Source of the DNA: Maribacter aquimaris
GTDB lineage: Bacteria > Bacteroidota > Bacteroidia > Flavobacteriales > Flavobacteriaceae
Length of the DNA stretch: 64,000 nt
Direction: 5' to 3'
NCBI RefSeq assembly: GCF_014596745.1
Contig: NZ_JABTCF010000001.1
Span: 124,001-188,000 of the forward strand
In this document: piece after piece, positions 36,229-45,283 of the stretch
Layout of the letters: each line of letters begins with the position of its first letter
How positions within the stretch are numbered: the first letter of the stretch is position 1
Notes under the pieces: generated by a model
Seen by the model: the letters and a program-made list of their open reading frames with translations, nothing else
Told to the model about the DNA's origin: nothing
Databases searched by the model: none
Translations under genes and position numbers: made by a program

Positions 36229-37533
36229 CTAGTTATCGGTTGTATTTGGTAATTCTATAATAAATGTGGTTCCCTTGTTTTCTGTTGTTTCTACCATTAA
36301 TTTTCCCCCATGGCCTTTCGTCACGATATCATAACTCATGCTTAAGCCCAGCCCAGTGCCTTCACCTGTGGGTTTAGTGGTAAAAAAAGGTTGGAAAATT
36401 TTATCCAAGACCTCTTTTGGGATGCCATTCCCATTATCGGAGACCCGTATCGTTATATGGTCATCGTTCTTTTTAGTACTGACGGAAACTATAGGTTTAA
36501 AATTTTCGTCGTCCTCTTTTTTTTCATTCACAGCATAAAAGGCATTGGTAATTAAATTGAGAATTACCCGTCCCATATCTTGTGGGACAATGTTTATTTT
36601 ACCGATAGTATCATCAAAATCAGTCTCCATAGTTGAGTTAAAAGACTTATCCTTTGCTCGTAGACCATGATAAGCTAACCTCAGGTATTCGTCAGCCAAA
36701 GCATTGATGTCCGTAGGCTCTTTGGTGCCGCTACTGCTCCTTGAGTGTTGTAACATACCTTTTACAATATTGTCTGCACGTTTACCATGGTGGTATATTT
36801 TTTCAAGATTTTGTTTGATATCCAATGAAATAGCCTTGGCCTCTTCAAGATCCCCTTTATCAAGTTCCTCGTTCATTTCATCAATGAGTTCATTACTGAC
36901 TTCACTAAAATTATTGACGAAGTTCAATGGATTTTGAATTTCATGGGCAATACCTGCCGTAAGCTCGCCTAGGCTCGCCATTTTTTCGGAGTGGATGAGT
37001 TGGGCTTGGGTGGATTTTAGGTTTATAATGCTCTGCTTTAATTCTGCAGTGCGCTCGTCAACCAAATTTTGAAGTTCCCTATTCTTGCGATACATTTCAT
37101 CTGCATGCCAAGTATCGCCCTCTTCGGTTTCCACGGGAAGAGAACCATGCCAATGAATGATCCTCCATTTTTCGGATTCATAAAACATTACAGTGGATAT
37201 CCTTAATGGAAGTTCGGTCTTAATGTTCTTGGCTTTAAAACTTAAATTTATTTCCGCAACCATTACAGCAGAATTCCCATCATTGGAATACTGCTGCTTT
37301 ATTATATTCAGCCGGTACCTATAATCTTCCAAAAACTTTCTTTGCTCTTGTCCGAGCCTACATAGTTCCTTTAAGCTGTCGATACCAAAAACCTTTTCTT
37401 CGGCCGTAGTACCAAAACCCATGATATCGGTAGCGATTAAATCATCCAATTGATCAACGGGCAAGTCTTCCATAAAACTTTGTACCCAAAGCTGATACGC
37501 GCTTAATAGGGCTTTTTCTTTGTTTTTATCCAT
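36229..37533 (-). CDS. Soluble histidine kinase with SnoaL/NTF2-like sensor
   Basis: 434 aa with no membrane segment. An N-terminal SnoaL/NTF2-like fold lies at about 5-135 (YQLWVQSFMEDLPVD, ending KWRIIHWHGS). A coiled coil (142-180) precedes HisKA (H197 in GIAHEIQNPLNF) and HATPase (DNGNGIP, GEGTGLGLSMSYD). It overlaps the upstream kinase gene by 8 nt and sits 6 nt before the propeller kinase, so expression is coupled. SnoaL-like folds often bind small hydrophobic ligands, which makes a cytosolic metabolite the likely signal; the ligand is unknown. Confidence 0.9.
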   Translation of the reverse strand: MDKNKEKALLSAYQLWVQSFMEDLPVDQLDDLIATDIMGFGTTAEEKVFGIDSLKELCRLGQEQRKFLEDYRYRLNIIKQQYSNDGNSAVMVAEINLSFKAKNIKTELPLRISTVMFYESEKWRIIHWHGSLPVETEEGDTWHADEMYRKNRELQNLVDERTAELKQSIINLKSTQAQLIHSEKMASLGELTAGIAHEIQNPLNFVNNFSEVSNELIDEMNEELDKGDLEEAKAISLDIKQNLEKIYHHGKRADNIVKGMLQHSRSSSGTKEPTDINALADEYLRLAYHGLRAKDKSFNSTMETDFDDTIGKINIVPQDMGRVILNLITNAFYAVNEKKEDDENFKPIVSVSTKKNDDHITIRVSDNGNGIPKEVLDKIFQPFFTTKPTGEGTGLGLSMSYDIVTKGHGGKLMVETTENKGTTFIIELPNTTDN

Positions 37534-40030
37534 CTAAAAGGGAATTAACAGGTAAAATTATTCGAAACTCAGTGCCTTCTCCTTCTTGGGTATCCACTTT
37601 CAATTCACCACCATGCCCCTTCTTTATAATATCATAACTCATACTCAATCCTAATCCCGTTCCCTGTCCTGTTGGTTTCGTAGTGAAAAAAGGTTGAAAA
37701 ACTTTGTCGATAACGTGTTTAGGTATTCCATTGCCGTTATCAGTGACTTTTATTTCTATTTTATCACCAACTCTTTTTGTACTAACTGTAACGGCTGGCT
37801 TATAGACTTTAGGTTTTTGTTGTTTCTTTTCATTCACGGCATAAAACGCATTAGTAATTAAATTTAGAATTACCCGCCCCATGTCTTGTGGTATCATATT
37901 TACTTTTTCAATATGCTCATCAAAATCGGTTACCAGTTCGGCATTGAAACTTTTGTCCTTTGCCCTTAATCCGTGATAAGCCAAGCGTAAATATTCATCG
38001 GCCAGTTTATTGATGTCCGTTGGTTCTTTTTCAGCAGTACTTTTTCTGCTGTGCTGTAGCATTCCCTTTACAATGGCATCTGCCCGTTTCCCATGGTGGT
38101 TTATTTTCTCTAGGTTCTGTTTGATATCCTTGGCGATGAATTTCACCTCTTCCAAATCACCCTTTTCAATTTCCTCGTTCATTTCATCAATGAGTTCATT
38201 ACTGACTTCACTAAAATTATTGACGAAGTTTAAAGGGTTTTGGATTTCATGGGCGATACCAGCCGTGAGTTCTCCCAAACTTGCCATCTTTTCGGCTTGG
38301 ATCAATTGTTTTTGTGTGGTTTGAAGGTTAGACAGCGTGTCTTCTAATCTCTTTTTTTCTGCAAGTAGGGCAGTGGCCTGTTCTTCCTTTACCTGTAAAT
38401 CCATAAATCGGATGTACGCTTGCTCAAAAACCCTTGCAAAGCGTTTTAATATTTCTGCATTGCTTTCTGAAGGCACAAGCCCTGTAAGTGATGGAATTAT
38501 GATGGCCGAATGTTTAGACCAAGCCGCTGAAAGATGGTGCTTTTCAGCTTGAAGGGCATACTGTTTAAATTCATCAGGAAAGTCTCTATAATCGCTGTGT
38601 TCAAAGCAATACGCAAAAAATCCATTCTTCGTTTCAACAGAAAATTCTTTAGAAAAATAGGCATCACCTCTAATCTTGGATTCCCAAGCATCATCAAATA
38701 TTGGATTTTCAAAATAGGGCACTAAATAACTTCCAGAATAAGAAAAGTCATCTGCGGCAATCCAATGTAATACATCTTTATTATCTGGGAAATAGGTGCA
38801 AAGAATCACCCCTCCTGCATCGAATATAACACCCAATTCCTGCAACTTTTCTGCAACTACAGCAACTACTTCCTGCAATTCATCCGGTTTTTGCATTGCC
38901 AGTGAACGCGAACGTACTTTTTCCAAGGCAGTTTCAATCTGTGCTTCCCTAACTTGTGCTTCTGCTTTTTGAATATCTAGAAATCGGCGATGTGCTAAAT
39001 CAAAAGCATCTGCAAATTTTACTAAGATTTCTAGGTCTTCTTTTGGCGGATTTTCAACTACACCAGGAAGGCTGTACCCAATTTCACCATGTGAGGTCTT
39101 CGCCATGACAAAGGTAAGTCCCCCAATATGCCGAATATCATCATGGGTAGGGGCTTGGGGATCAATCTGTTGAAAATTGCCCAATGTGATCATTTTATCC
39201 ACATAATCAATGGCAGCTTCAGCGTCCATGGCATAAATAACTATGGGGTCGGTACTTTTTTCCCATTGGGCCAATAGTGGAATATCCCCGTGCATATGTC
39301 TAGGCAGTTCCATCACCATACCAATACGGGTACCATCACCGGAGGTCATGGCTTTCTCATATTTATCTGGCAACCACATCATATGCCAGAAATACTGTGC
39401 CTCGTAACCCAATTTGAGAAATTCAGTCCGTAAGGTCACCACTACATCCAAAAGGTCTTCAGAGACGATCATAGCCAAGGCCTTTGCACGAATATGCTCT
39501 AAGGCACCCTCAATTTCAAGTTCCCTGTTTTTTTCTTCGAGTTCAATAGTCCGTCGTTGTATGGCTTCCCTTAACTCTAGGTTTTCCTTGCTTATCTTAT
39601 CCAAGCCTAGCGTTTCCCCATCTTGGGCCTTGCTATCCGGTGTAGAATAATGTTGATACACAAAATGCCAACCCTCATTATTCTTCTCCAAAACATTGCT
39701 GAATCGAAATCGGTCATAAAAATTCCAAATTTCCCCATTCGAGAACCATGCATCGAAGATGTGGGTGATTATTACCAATTCCCCAAACTGTTCAACAATT
39801 TTAGTTTCATTGCGTAACTGGGACTTTCCTGAAAATTGTTCTGCGGTATTCCTAAAAAAATCAGTGGTGCCCTTTCTATTCAAAAACTCTTCATTATTGG
39901 TAGAACCTATAAAATGAAAGGCATTGTCAAAATAGGAGTCATAAGTTTCAACATCCCCATTTAAATAACTGTACAGCCATTTGTCATAGACTTCGATTAC
40001 CTGTTGTTGGTTTTGTTTGGTCGGTTTCAT
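37526..40030 (-). CDS. Soluble multi-sensor histidine kinase
   Basis: 834 aa, first gene of the signalling operon. A SnoaL/NTF2-like domain lies at about 8-130 (GWHFVYQHYSTP at its end). A coiled coil leads to two GAF-like modules, each introduced by the same helix motif: ALEHIRAKALAM (176-187) and ALEKVRSRSLAM (368-379). The kinase core follows, with H594 in GIAHEIQNPLNF, DNGNGIP and GQGTGLGLSMSYD. It is cytosolic, with no membrane helix. The two GAF-like modules appear to be an internal duplication. Several sensory inputs converge on one kinase core shared with the two following genes. Confidence 0.9.
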   Translation of the reverse strand: MKPTKQNQQQVIEVYDKWLYSYLNGDVETYDSYFDNAFHFIGSTNNEEFLNRKGTTDFFRNTAEQFSGKSQLRNETKIVEQFGELVIITHIFDAWFSNGEIWNFYDRFRFSNVLEKNNEGWHFVYQHYSTPDSKAQDGETLGLDKISKENLELREAIQRRTIELEEKNRELEIEGALEHIRAKALAMIVSEDLLDVVVTLRTEFLKLGYEAQYFWHMMWLPDKYEKAMTSGDGTRIGMVMELPRHMHGDIPLLAQWEKSTDPIVIYAMDAEAAIDYVDKMITLGNFQQIDPQAPTHDDIRHIGGLTFVMAKTSHGEIGYSLPGVVENPPKEDLEILVKFADAFDLAHRRFLDIQKAEAQVREAQIETALEKVRSRSLAMQKPDELQEVVAVVAEKLQELGVIFDAGGVILCTYFPDNKDVLHWIAADDFSYSGSYLVPYFENPIFDDAWESKIRGDAYFSKEFSVETKNGFFAYCFEHSDYRDFPDEFKQYALQAEKHHLSAAWSKHSAIIIPSLTGLVPSESNAEILKRFARVFEQAYIRFMDLQVKEEQATALLAEKKRLEDTLSNLQTTQKQLIQAEKMASLGELTAGIAHEIQNPLNFVNNFSEVSNELIDEMNEEIEKGDLEEVKFIAKDIKQNLEKINHHGKRADAIVKGMLQHSRKSTAEKEPTDINKLADEYLRLAYHGLRAKDKSFNAELVTDFDEHIEKVNMIPQDMGRVILNLITNAFYAVNEKKQQKPKVYKPAVTVSTKRVGDKIEIKVTDNGNGIPKHVIDKVFQPFFTTKPTGQGTGLGLSMSYDIIKKGHGGELKVDTQEGEGTEFRIILPVNSLLDG

Positions 40031-40174
40031 ATATGGTTGTTCATTAGCGCTAAAATGATGAACGTTGTATGATTTTCATAAAAGTCTCACGCATAGGACA
40101 CAAGGATATATAGGGTTGGAGGGTCTATAAAATTACAATCGTCATAATTGCTGGTATTGATAAAGGGAGAAGTA

Positions 40175-42112
40175 TCACTCTGCCTCTTCAATTTCAATTT
40201 TGGGAACTTCCCCCTCAACAGGTAGGTTTTCTTTTTTAAGGTATTGGTCCAAAAACTTCAATATTCGGCTATACGCCTCGATTTGATTTTCCTTTTTAAC
40301 AAAACCATGACCTTCATCCTCAAACAATACATATTCCACAGGAACATTGTTTTTCCGTACGCCTGCCACGATCTCATCGGACTCTACTTGCAACACTCTT
40401 GGGTCTTCTGAGCCTTGTAGTACTATTAAGGGCTTGGTAACCTTGTCGGTGTGGAATAAAGGTGAAATACGTTTTAAACGAACGGAATCGGCCGAATAGG
40501 GATCACCCAATTCCAGGTACAGGGCCTCTCGAAACGATTCCCAATACGGAGGGATACTTTTTAAGGTACGCAGCCAATTGGTGACACCGAATAAATTAAC
40601 ACCTACATCAAACTCTTCTGGAGTGTATGTTAATGCCGCCATCGTCATGTATCCACCATACGACCCGCCAATAATCCCTATTTTTTCGCCATCGATTTCA
40701 GGCTGTTCGGCTAACCAGTTTTTACCCTCTACACAATCTTGGAGATCTTTTTCACCATGATTCTTATCGTCCATTTTGAAAAAGGTCTTTCCATAGCCAC
40801 TGCTGCCACGATTATTCACGGCCAAAACGGCATAACCGTGGTTGACCATATACTGGATCAAAGAGCTGAAATTTTGACGTGTTTGCCCCCCAGGACCACC
40901 ATGTACCCAAACCAAGGCCGGTACTTTATTCGTTTCGGAAGCCTGATATGGTAAATAATAAATGGCAGGAATCTCCGTGCCATCGAACGAATTAAATCGA
41001 ATCACTTTGGCATTGACCAAATCTTCAGCATCAATAGCATCATTCAAAACATGGGTCAATTTGTATTGTTCCTTGGTCTTAAGATTATAAGTATATAAAT
41101 CCGATGGTGTATTAGAGCCCCCAACATACATACGCATCCATTCTTCATTATCACTAAAACTTACACTTGTAATACTTTTATCGTCAAAATCAGGTAACTC
41201 AATAGGCTGCATTGTTTTGGCATCCAAGATGTCAATGGCATTTTTCCCGTCTTCATTGGTATAAACGACCATGTAATTCCCTTGGGAGGTAAAACCACTT
41301 CCCATAATGTCCCAAGACTTTTCAACAACCTTTTTCTTTTCCTTTGACTCCAGATCATAGGACATCAAATATGAAAATTCGCCACCATCATCAGTAGTGT
41401 AATAAAAAGTTGTATTGTCCACTGAAAAATCCTGGGCCGAATTTGCACTTAGATTATCATTGATTTTCGTTGTCTCCTTGGTTTTTACATTATAGATAAA
41501 TAAATCGCTGTCATTGGTATTCATCACCTTTGATAAGGCGATAAAATTCTCGTCATCCGACATTTCGCTATAATCCAAGCCGTCATTATTTTGGTAGATC
41601 ATTTCAGAGGTATAGCCATCAATCGATAATTTATACACATCAAAAAACCGAGGGTCCCTTTTATTGGACCCGTAATACAAATGGCTCTTATCCTTTGACC
41701 ATCCATAAAAACCAGCCTTGGCGCCTTTTGTCGGGGTTATGTCCTTGATCGAACCATCCAATTCCCTTACAAATAGATGGTCAATTTCATCCCCATTACC
41801 ATCCGCACTGAAAAGCATCCTATTATCCTCCGGAAAGTAGGATTCCGCAAAAACGGATGTACTATCGGATGCGGTAATCGGGGTCAATTCACCCCCTTTG
41901 ACAGGAATCGTATAGATATTATAAATCCCAGATCGATTACTGGAAACCAATAAATTACTGTTGTCAAAAGAGAAACTTCCACCACCGACAGACTCATTAT
42001 CCATAAATTGTTCAATCGTGTATTGCTTGATTTCCCTTTGGGCCACTTCCGTTTCTTCCTTGCACGAAATCAATAGTATAACGAGTACTAATCCTAACAT
42101 TTTAGTCTTCAT
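40175..42112 (-). CDS. S9 family prolyl oligopeptidase-like lipoprotein
   Basis: 645 aa. Lipobox LISC follows the short signal peptide. A TolB/DPP4-like propeller spans about 30-370. The alpha/beta hydrolase domain carries the nucleophile in GGSYGGYM, the Asp in LQGSEDPRV and the His in EDEGHGF. The oxyanion region is WVHGGPGGQ. It cleaves peptides, typically after proline or alanine, in the periplasm or at the cell surface. The signalling operon begins 145 nt downstream of its stop, with no clear terminator between, so read-through into the operon is possible. Confidence 0.93.
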   Translation of the reverse strand: MKTKMLGLVLVILLISCKEETEVAQREIKQYTIEQFMDNESVGGGSFSFDNSNLLVSSNRSGIYNIYTIPVKGGELTPITASDSTSVFAESYFPEDNRMLFSADGNGDEIDHLFVRELDGSIKDITPTKGAKAGFYGWSKDKSHLYYGSNKRDPRFFDVYKLSIDGYTSEMIYQNNDGLDYSEMSDDENFIALSKVMNTNDSDLFIYNVKTKETTKINDNLSANSAQDFSVDNTTFYYTTDDGGEFSYLMSYDLESKEKKKVVEKSWDIMGSGFTSQGNYMVVYTNEDGKNAIDILDAKTMQPIELPDFDDKSITSVSFSDNEEWMRMYVGGSNTPSDLYTYNLKTKEQYKLTHVLNDAIDAEDLVNAKVIRFNSFDGTEIPAIYYLPYQASETNKVPALVWVHGGPGGQTRQNFSSLIQYMVNHGYAVLAVNNRGSSGYGKTFFKMDDKNHGEKDLQDCVEGKNWLAEQPEIDGEKIGIIGGSYGGYMTMAALTYTPEEFDVGVNLFGVTNWLRTLKSIPPYWESFREALYLELGDPYSADSVRLKRISPLFHTDKVTKPLIVLQGSEDPRVLQVESDEIVAGVRKNNVPVEYVLFEDEGHGFVKKENQIEAYSRILKFLDQYLKKENLPVEGEVPKIEIEEAE

Positions 42113-42362
42113 ATGGGCATTTTTTATTATAAATTAGAAATAACTAGATATGAAGCACGTGAATAAAGTCGTTTTCTTTCCTCAACTAAATAGTACTACA
42201 ATGGCTAATAAAAAATGGGGGAGTATCCAAATATAAATAAATTTGCCACACTTTTAACAATCATACATCGATTCCCGAATTTTTGTATCCTTATCAGAAA
42301 AACAGTTAGCCTGTATCACTTCGGAAAAGACGATGACAACCTGTAGCCCATAATTTTCCCAA
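42113..42362. other. Intergenic, nothing identified before the menB promoter
   Basis: About 250 AT-rich nt between the divergent S9 peptidase and menB genes. No coding frame, repeat or strong hairpin was seen. Confidence 0.4.
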
Positions 42363-42391
42363 ATTGTGTTACTTTGCACTCGTTAACTTTG
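42363..42391 (+). promoter_or_regulatory. menB promoter
   Basis: ATTG (42363-42366), a 17-nt spacer and TAACTTTG (42384-42391) fit the Bacteroidota consensus exactly. The predicted start site is about 6 nt further, giving a leader of roughly 17 nt before the ATG at 42414. Confidence 0.65.
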
Positions 42392-42413
42392 TTGTAAATC
42401 AAAAATCGAAACA

Positions 42414-43256
42414 ATGCAAAAAGCCAATTGGGAAACCGCCATGGAATTTGAGGACATCACCTATAAAAAGAGTAATGGGGTTGCCCGTATTGCCTTTAAC
42501 CGGCCCAATGTGCGCAATGCCTTTCGGCCAAAGACCACCAGTGAACTCTACAAGGCTTTTTATGACGCCCAGGAAGATACTTCTATAGGCGTAGTGCTAC
42601 TTTCTGCCGAAGGACCTTCAACCAAAGACGGAGTCTATTCTTTTTGTAGTGGGGGTGACCAGAAGGCTAGGGGACATAAAGGCTACGTTGGTGAGGATGG
42701 TATGCACCGGCTTAATATTCTCGAGGTTCAACGCCTGATCCGTTTTATGCCCAAAGTAGTCATAGCCGTCGTGCCAGGTTGGGCCGTAGGTGGCGGGCAT
42801 AGTCTCCATGTGGTCTGTGACCTGACCTTAGCCAGTAAGGAACACGCCCTTTTTAAACAAACCGATGCCGATGTGACCAGTTTCGATGGCGGATATGGCT
42901 CTGCCTATTTGGCCAAAATGGTGGGACAGAAAAAAGCCCGGGAAATCTTCTTTTTAGGACGTAATTACACTGCTCAGGAGGCGTATGAAATGGGTATGGT
43001 AAATGCCGTGATTCCGCATGCGGAATTGGAGGACACCGCTTATGAATGGGCTCAGGAAATTTTGGAAAAATCACCTACCTCCATAAAAATGCTCAAGTTC
43101 GCCATGAACCTGACCGATGATGGAATGGTAGGACAGCAAGTGTTTGCTGGAGAAGCCACCCGATTAGCCTATATGACCGAAGAAGCGAAGGAAGGTCGCA
43201 ATGCCTTTTTGGAAAAACGGAAGCCGAATTTTGGAAAAAACAATTGGATTCCTTGA
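42414..43256 (+). CDS. menB: 1,4-dihydroxy-2-naphthoyl-CoA synthase
   Basis: 280 aa, crotonase fold. Closes the second ring in menaquinone synthesis (o-succinylbenzoyl-CoA to DHNA-CoA). Active-site blocks are CSGGDQKARG (79-87), PGWAVGGGHSL (121-131) and TDADVTSFDGGYGS (150-163). The Asp in QTDADV sits where E. coli-type enzymes have a bicarbonate-binding Gly, which puts this in the bicarbonate-independent class. It stands alone, away from other men genes. The start is supported by the promoter 23 nt upstream. Confidence 0.95.
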   Translation: MQKANWETAMEFEDITYKKSNGVARIAFNRPNVRNAFRPKTTSELYKAFYDAQEDTSIGVVLLSAEGPSTKDGVYSFCSGGDQKARGHKGYVGEDGMHRLNILEVQRLIRFMPKVVIAVVPGWAVGGGHSLHVVCDLTLASKEHALFKQTDADVTSFDGGYGSAYLAKMVGQKKAREIFFLGRNYTAQEAYEMGMVNAVIPHAELEDTAYEWAQEILEKSPTSIKMLKFAMNLTDDGMVGQQVFAGEATRLAYMTEEAKEGRNAFLEKRKPNFGKNNWIP

Positions 43257-43261
43257 TTAGA

Positions 43262-43470
43262 ACAAGAAAGGCGAGGAGGAATTACATCCTAAAAAAGCAA
43301 CGCTAAGCTACTAGTGCAATTTCCCAATCGTTTCACTTCTTCGAAATGACGGGTGCCTAAATGAAGTCATAAGTCATTCCGAACGAGCCATGCGAGGAGG
43401 AATTACATCCTGTATTTAAAAACCATGGTCTTAAGTTTGGCATTTTTTGATTTCCCAATCACTACGTTTC
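43262..43470. repeat. REP-like interspersed repeat, isolated copy
   Basis: GAGGAGGAATTACATCCT occurs twice around TTTCCCAATCGTTTCACTTC, TCGAAATGACGGGT and GTCATTCCGAACGAGCCATG (43373-43392). The same string of elements recurs at 50228-50358 with few differences. TTCGAAATGAC and GTCATTCCGAA form a long imperfect inverted repeat. Confidence 0.8.
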
Positions 43471-43727
43471 TTTGGTATAGTCCTACAGGTAACCACAAAA
43501 TTGTCATAAACTAAAAAGAGCCTCACCCTAATGGACAAGACTCTTTTACGAGAACACTATATGAAAATGAAAAAAATTATTTACTTGATTATTACACGGT
43601 AAATGTAACATCAACCTTCCTAGAATAAAAAATCTTGTTGTAAGCTTAGGAAGTTTTGTGGTGAAAACCCCAAAAATTGATATTTAATAAAAGTAAAACA
43701 CTAAATCAGCTCCAATTTCTTTGAAAA
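43471..43727. other. Intergenic remainder after the repeat
   Basis: A weak stem AAAAGAG/CTCTTTT (43514-43547, long loop) could terminate menB. A 13-codon frame at 43560 looks like the start of a signal peptide (MKMKKIIYLII) that stops at once, perhaps a relic. Nothing else was recognised. Confidence 0.3.
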
Positions 43728-45056
43728 CTATTGGATTGCTTTTATCACGTCACTTAAGAAAGCATTCACATCAAATTCAGGGTCTTCTGCCAATCCTGTA
43801 CGTACCACTACCAAATCCTTAGAGGGTATTACAAATACATATTGGCCTTGATACCCATTGGCCGAATATAAATCTTTGGGTACATCGGGATATTTCCCCT
43901 GGGCATTGAGCCAAAAATGAGCCCCATAAGTACCTTCTGAAAGTGGAGTAGGGGTTGTTATATAGTCCACCCAATTCGCATCAAATAATCGTTCCCCGTT
44001 CCAATTCCCTTTGTTTAAGTAAAGGAGGCCGAATTTGGCCCAATCCCGGGTATTGGCCCATCCGTAGGAAGAACCAATGTAATTCCCTTTCATGTCGGTT
44101 TCAATAATCATGGAGTTCATACCTATTTTATCGATCAATGCCTTATAGGGGTAATCCAAATACTCTTGATGGGTTTCAAATCGGTCTCGTAATATTCCCG
44201 AGAGTAGGTTCGTGGTGCCTGAGGAATAATTCCATAGTTCCGTAGGAGCGGCTATCGCTTTTTTATCTTTTTGGGCAAGGGTCATATCCCCATCCAAAAA
44301 CAACATTCGGGTAACATCGGAAATTGCTGTATAATCCTCTTCCCAAGCCAATCCACTTTGCATTCTTAGCAAATGGTCCAGGGTAATGTTTTTTCGTTCA
44401 TCTTGTTGCCAGTCTTCAATAGGAGCCGGTTCTTTCAAATCAATCTTACCTTCATACTCCAATATCCCATACAGGGTCGCCAAAATACTTTTGGTCATTG
44501 ACCATCCTAAAATTGGTGTATCCTTGGTAAATCCATCAATATATTTTTCCCCTATAATCCTGTTTTTATAAGCTATCAGAACAGTTCTTGTTTTTTGTAC
44601 TTCCGTATTGGCAAAGGCACCGTCAATTGCTTTTTTAAGTTGCTGGTAATCCACATTACCAAAAACAGTATCCTTAGGGGCTACATCACCATAAGGAAAA
44701 GGAAGATTCGATGTCGTATGGACCCTTTGGGGCGTAAATTGGTATGCATCGCTATCGAAATCACCATTCACCAGAACACAACCAATACCTTCACTACATA
44801 TAGCCTTACGTTTCATAAGTCCGTATACGGTAGCGGTGGCACCATTCGGGATCAACTCGGATTGGGCCAATTTGATCATGGGGACATTATGGTCGTTGGC
44901 ATTAATGGATTCCATACTGCGATGGGCGATAAAATGGTTGGAAGCCATGCTTTTTGCGGCAAACCCGGATATGATATTCAGTTTTGGATAATTGAACCAA
45001 ATGATTCCTGCAAGGAGAATAAGCACAGGAACAACAACTCTTTTTACTAACTTCAT
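43728..45056 (-). CDS. Serine hydrolase, class C beta-lactamase-like
   Basis: 442 aa from the ATG at 45056 (MKLVKRVVVPVLILLAGIIW), which puts the membrane anchor at the N-terminus; the frame to 45122 adds an unlikely tail. Catalytic motifs are SMTK (SxxK), NYSSGTTN (YxN type) and a late GAHFWLN region in place of KTG. Such proteins are esterases, D-Ala peptidases or amidases rather than true lactamases. It is anchored and faces the periplasm. Divergent from the peptidoglycan-type operon at 45284, so a shared role in cell-wall metabolism is possible. Confidence 0.85.
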   Translation of the reverse strand: MKLVKRVVVPVLILLAGIIWFNYPKLNIISGFAAKSMASNHFIAHRSMESINANDHNVPMIKLAQSELIPNGATATVYGLMKRKAICSEGIGCVLVNGDFDSDAYQFTPQRVHTTSNLPFPYGDVAPKDTVFGNVDYQQLKKAIDGAFANTEVQKTRTVLIAYKNRIIGEKYIDGFTKDTPILGWSMTKSILATLYGILEYEGKIDLKEPAPIEDWQQDERKNITLDHLLRMQSGLAWEEDYTAISDVTRMLFLDGDMTLAQKDKKAIAAPTELWNYSSGTTNLLSGILRDRFETHQEYLDYPYKALIDKIGMNSMIIETDMKGNYIGSSYGWANTRDWAKFGLLYLNKGNWNGERLFDANWVDYITTPTPLSEGTYGAHFWLNAQGKYPDVPKDLYSANGYQGQYVFVIPSKDLVVVRTGLAEDPEFDVNAFLSDVIKAIQ

Positions 45057-45283
45057 AACTTCAATACGGTTTACACACAAATTTAATATTTCTTTTTCCC
45101 TTTTATGAATCCAATCCCACATTTGCTAAAACATATTTTATAAATTGCTTAAAATATATAGAACATCCGATTTTTAGTTAAAACCTCAAATTATCGAAAG
45201 GTACGGTTTCATGTACATTTACGGTATATGGCATCAAGAAGTTAGGCAAAACCGGTTGAAGAACCTGTAATCAACATACCCCA

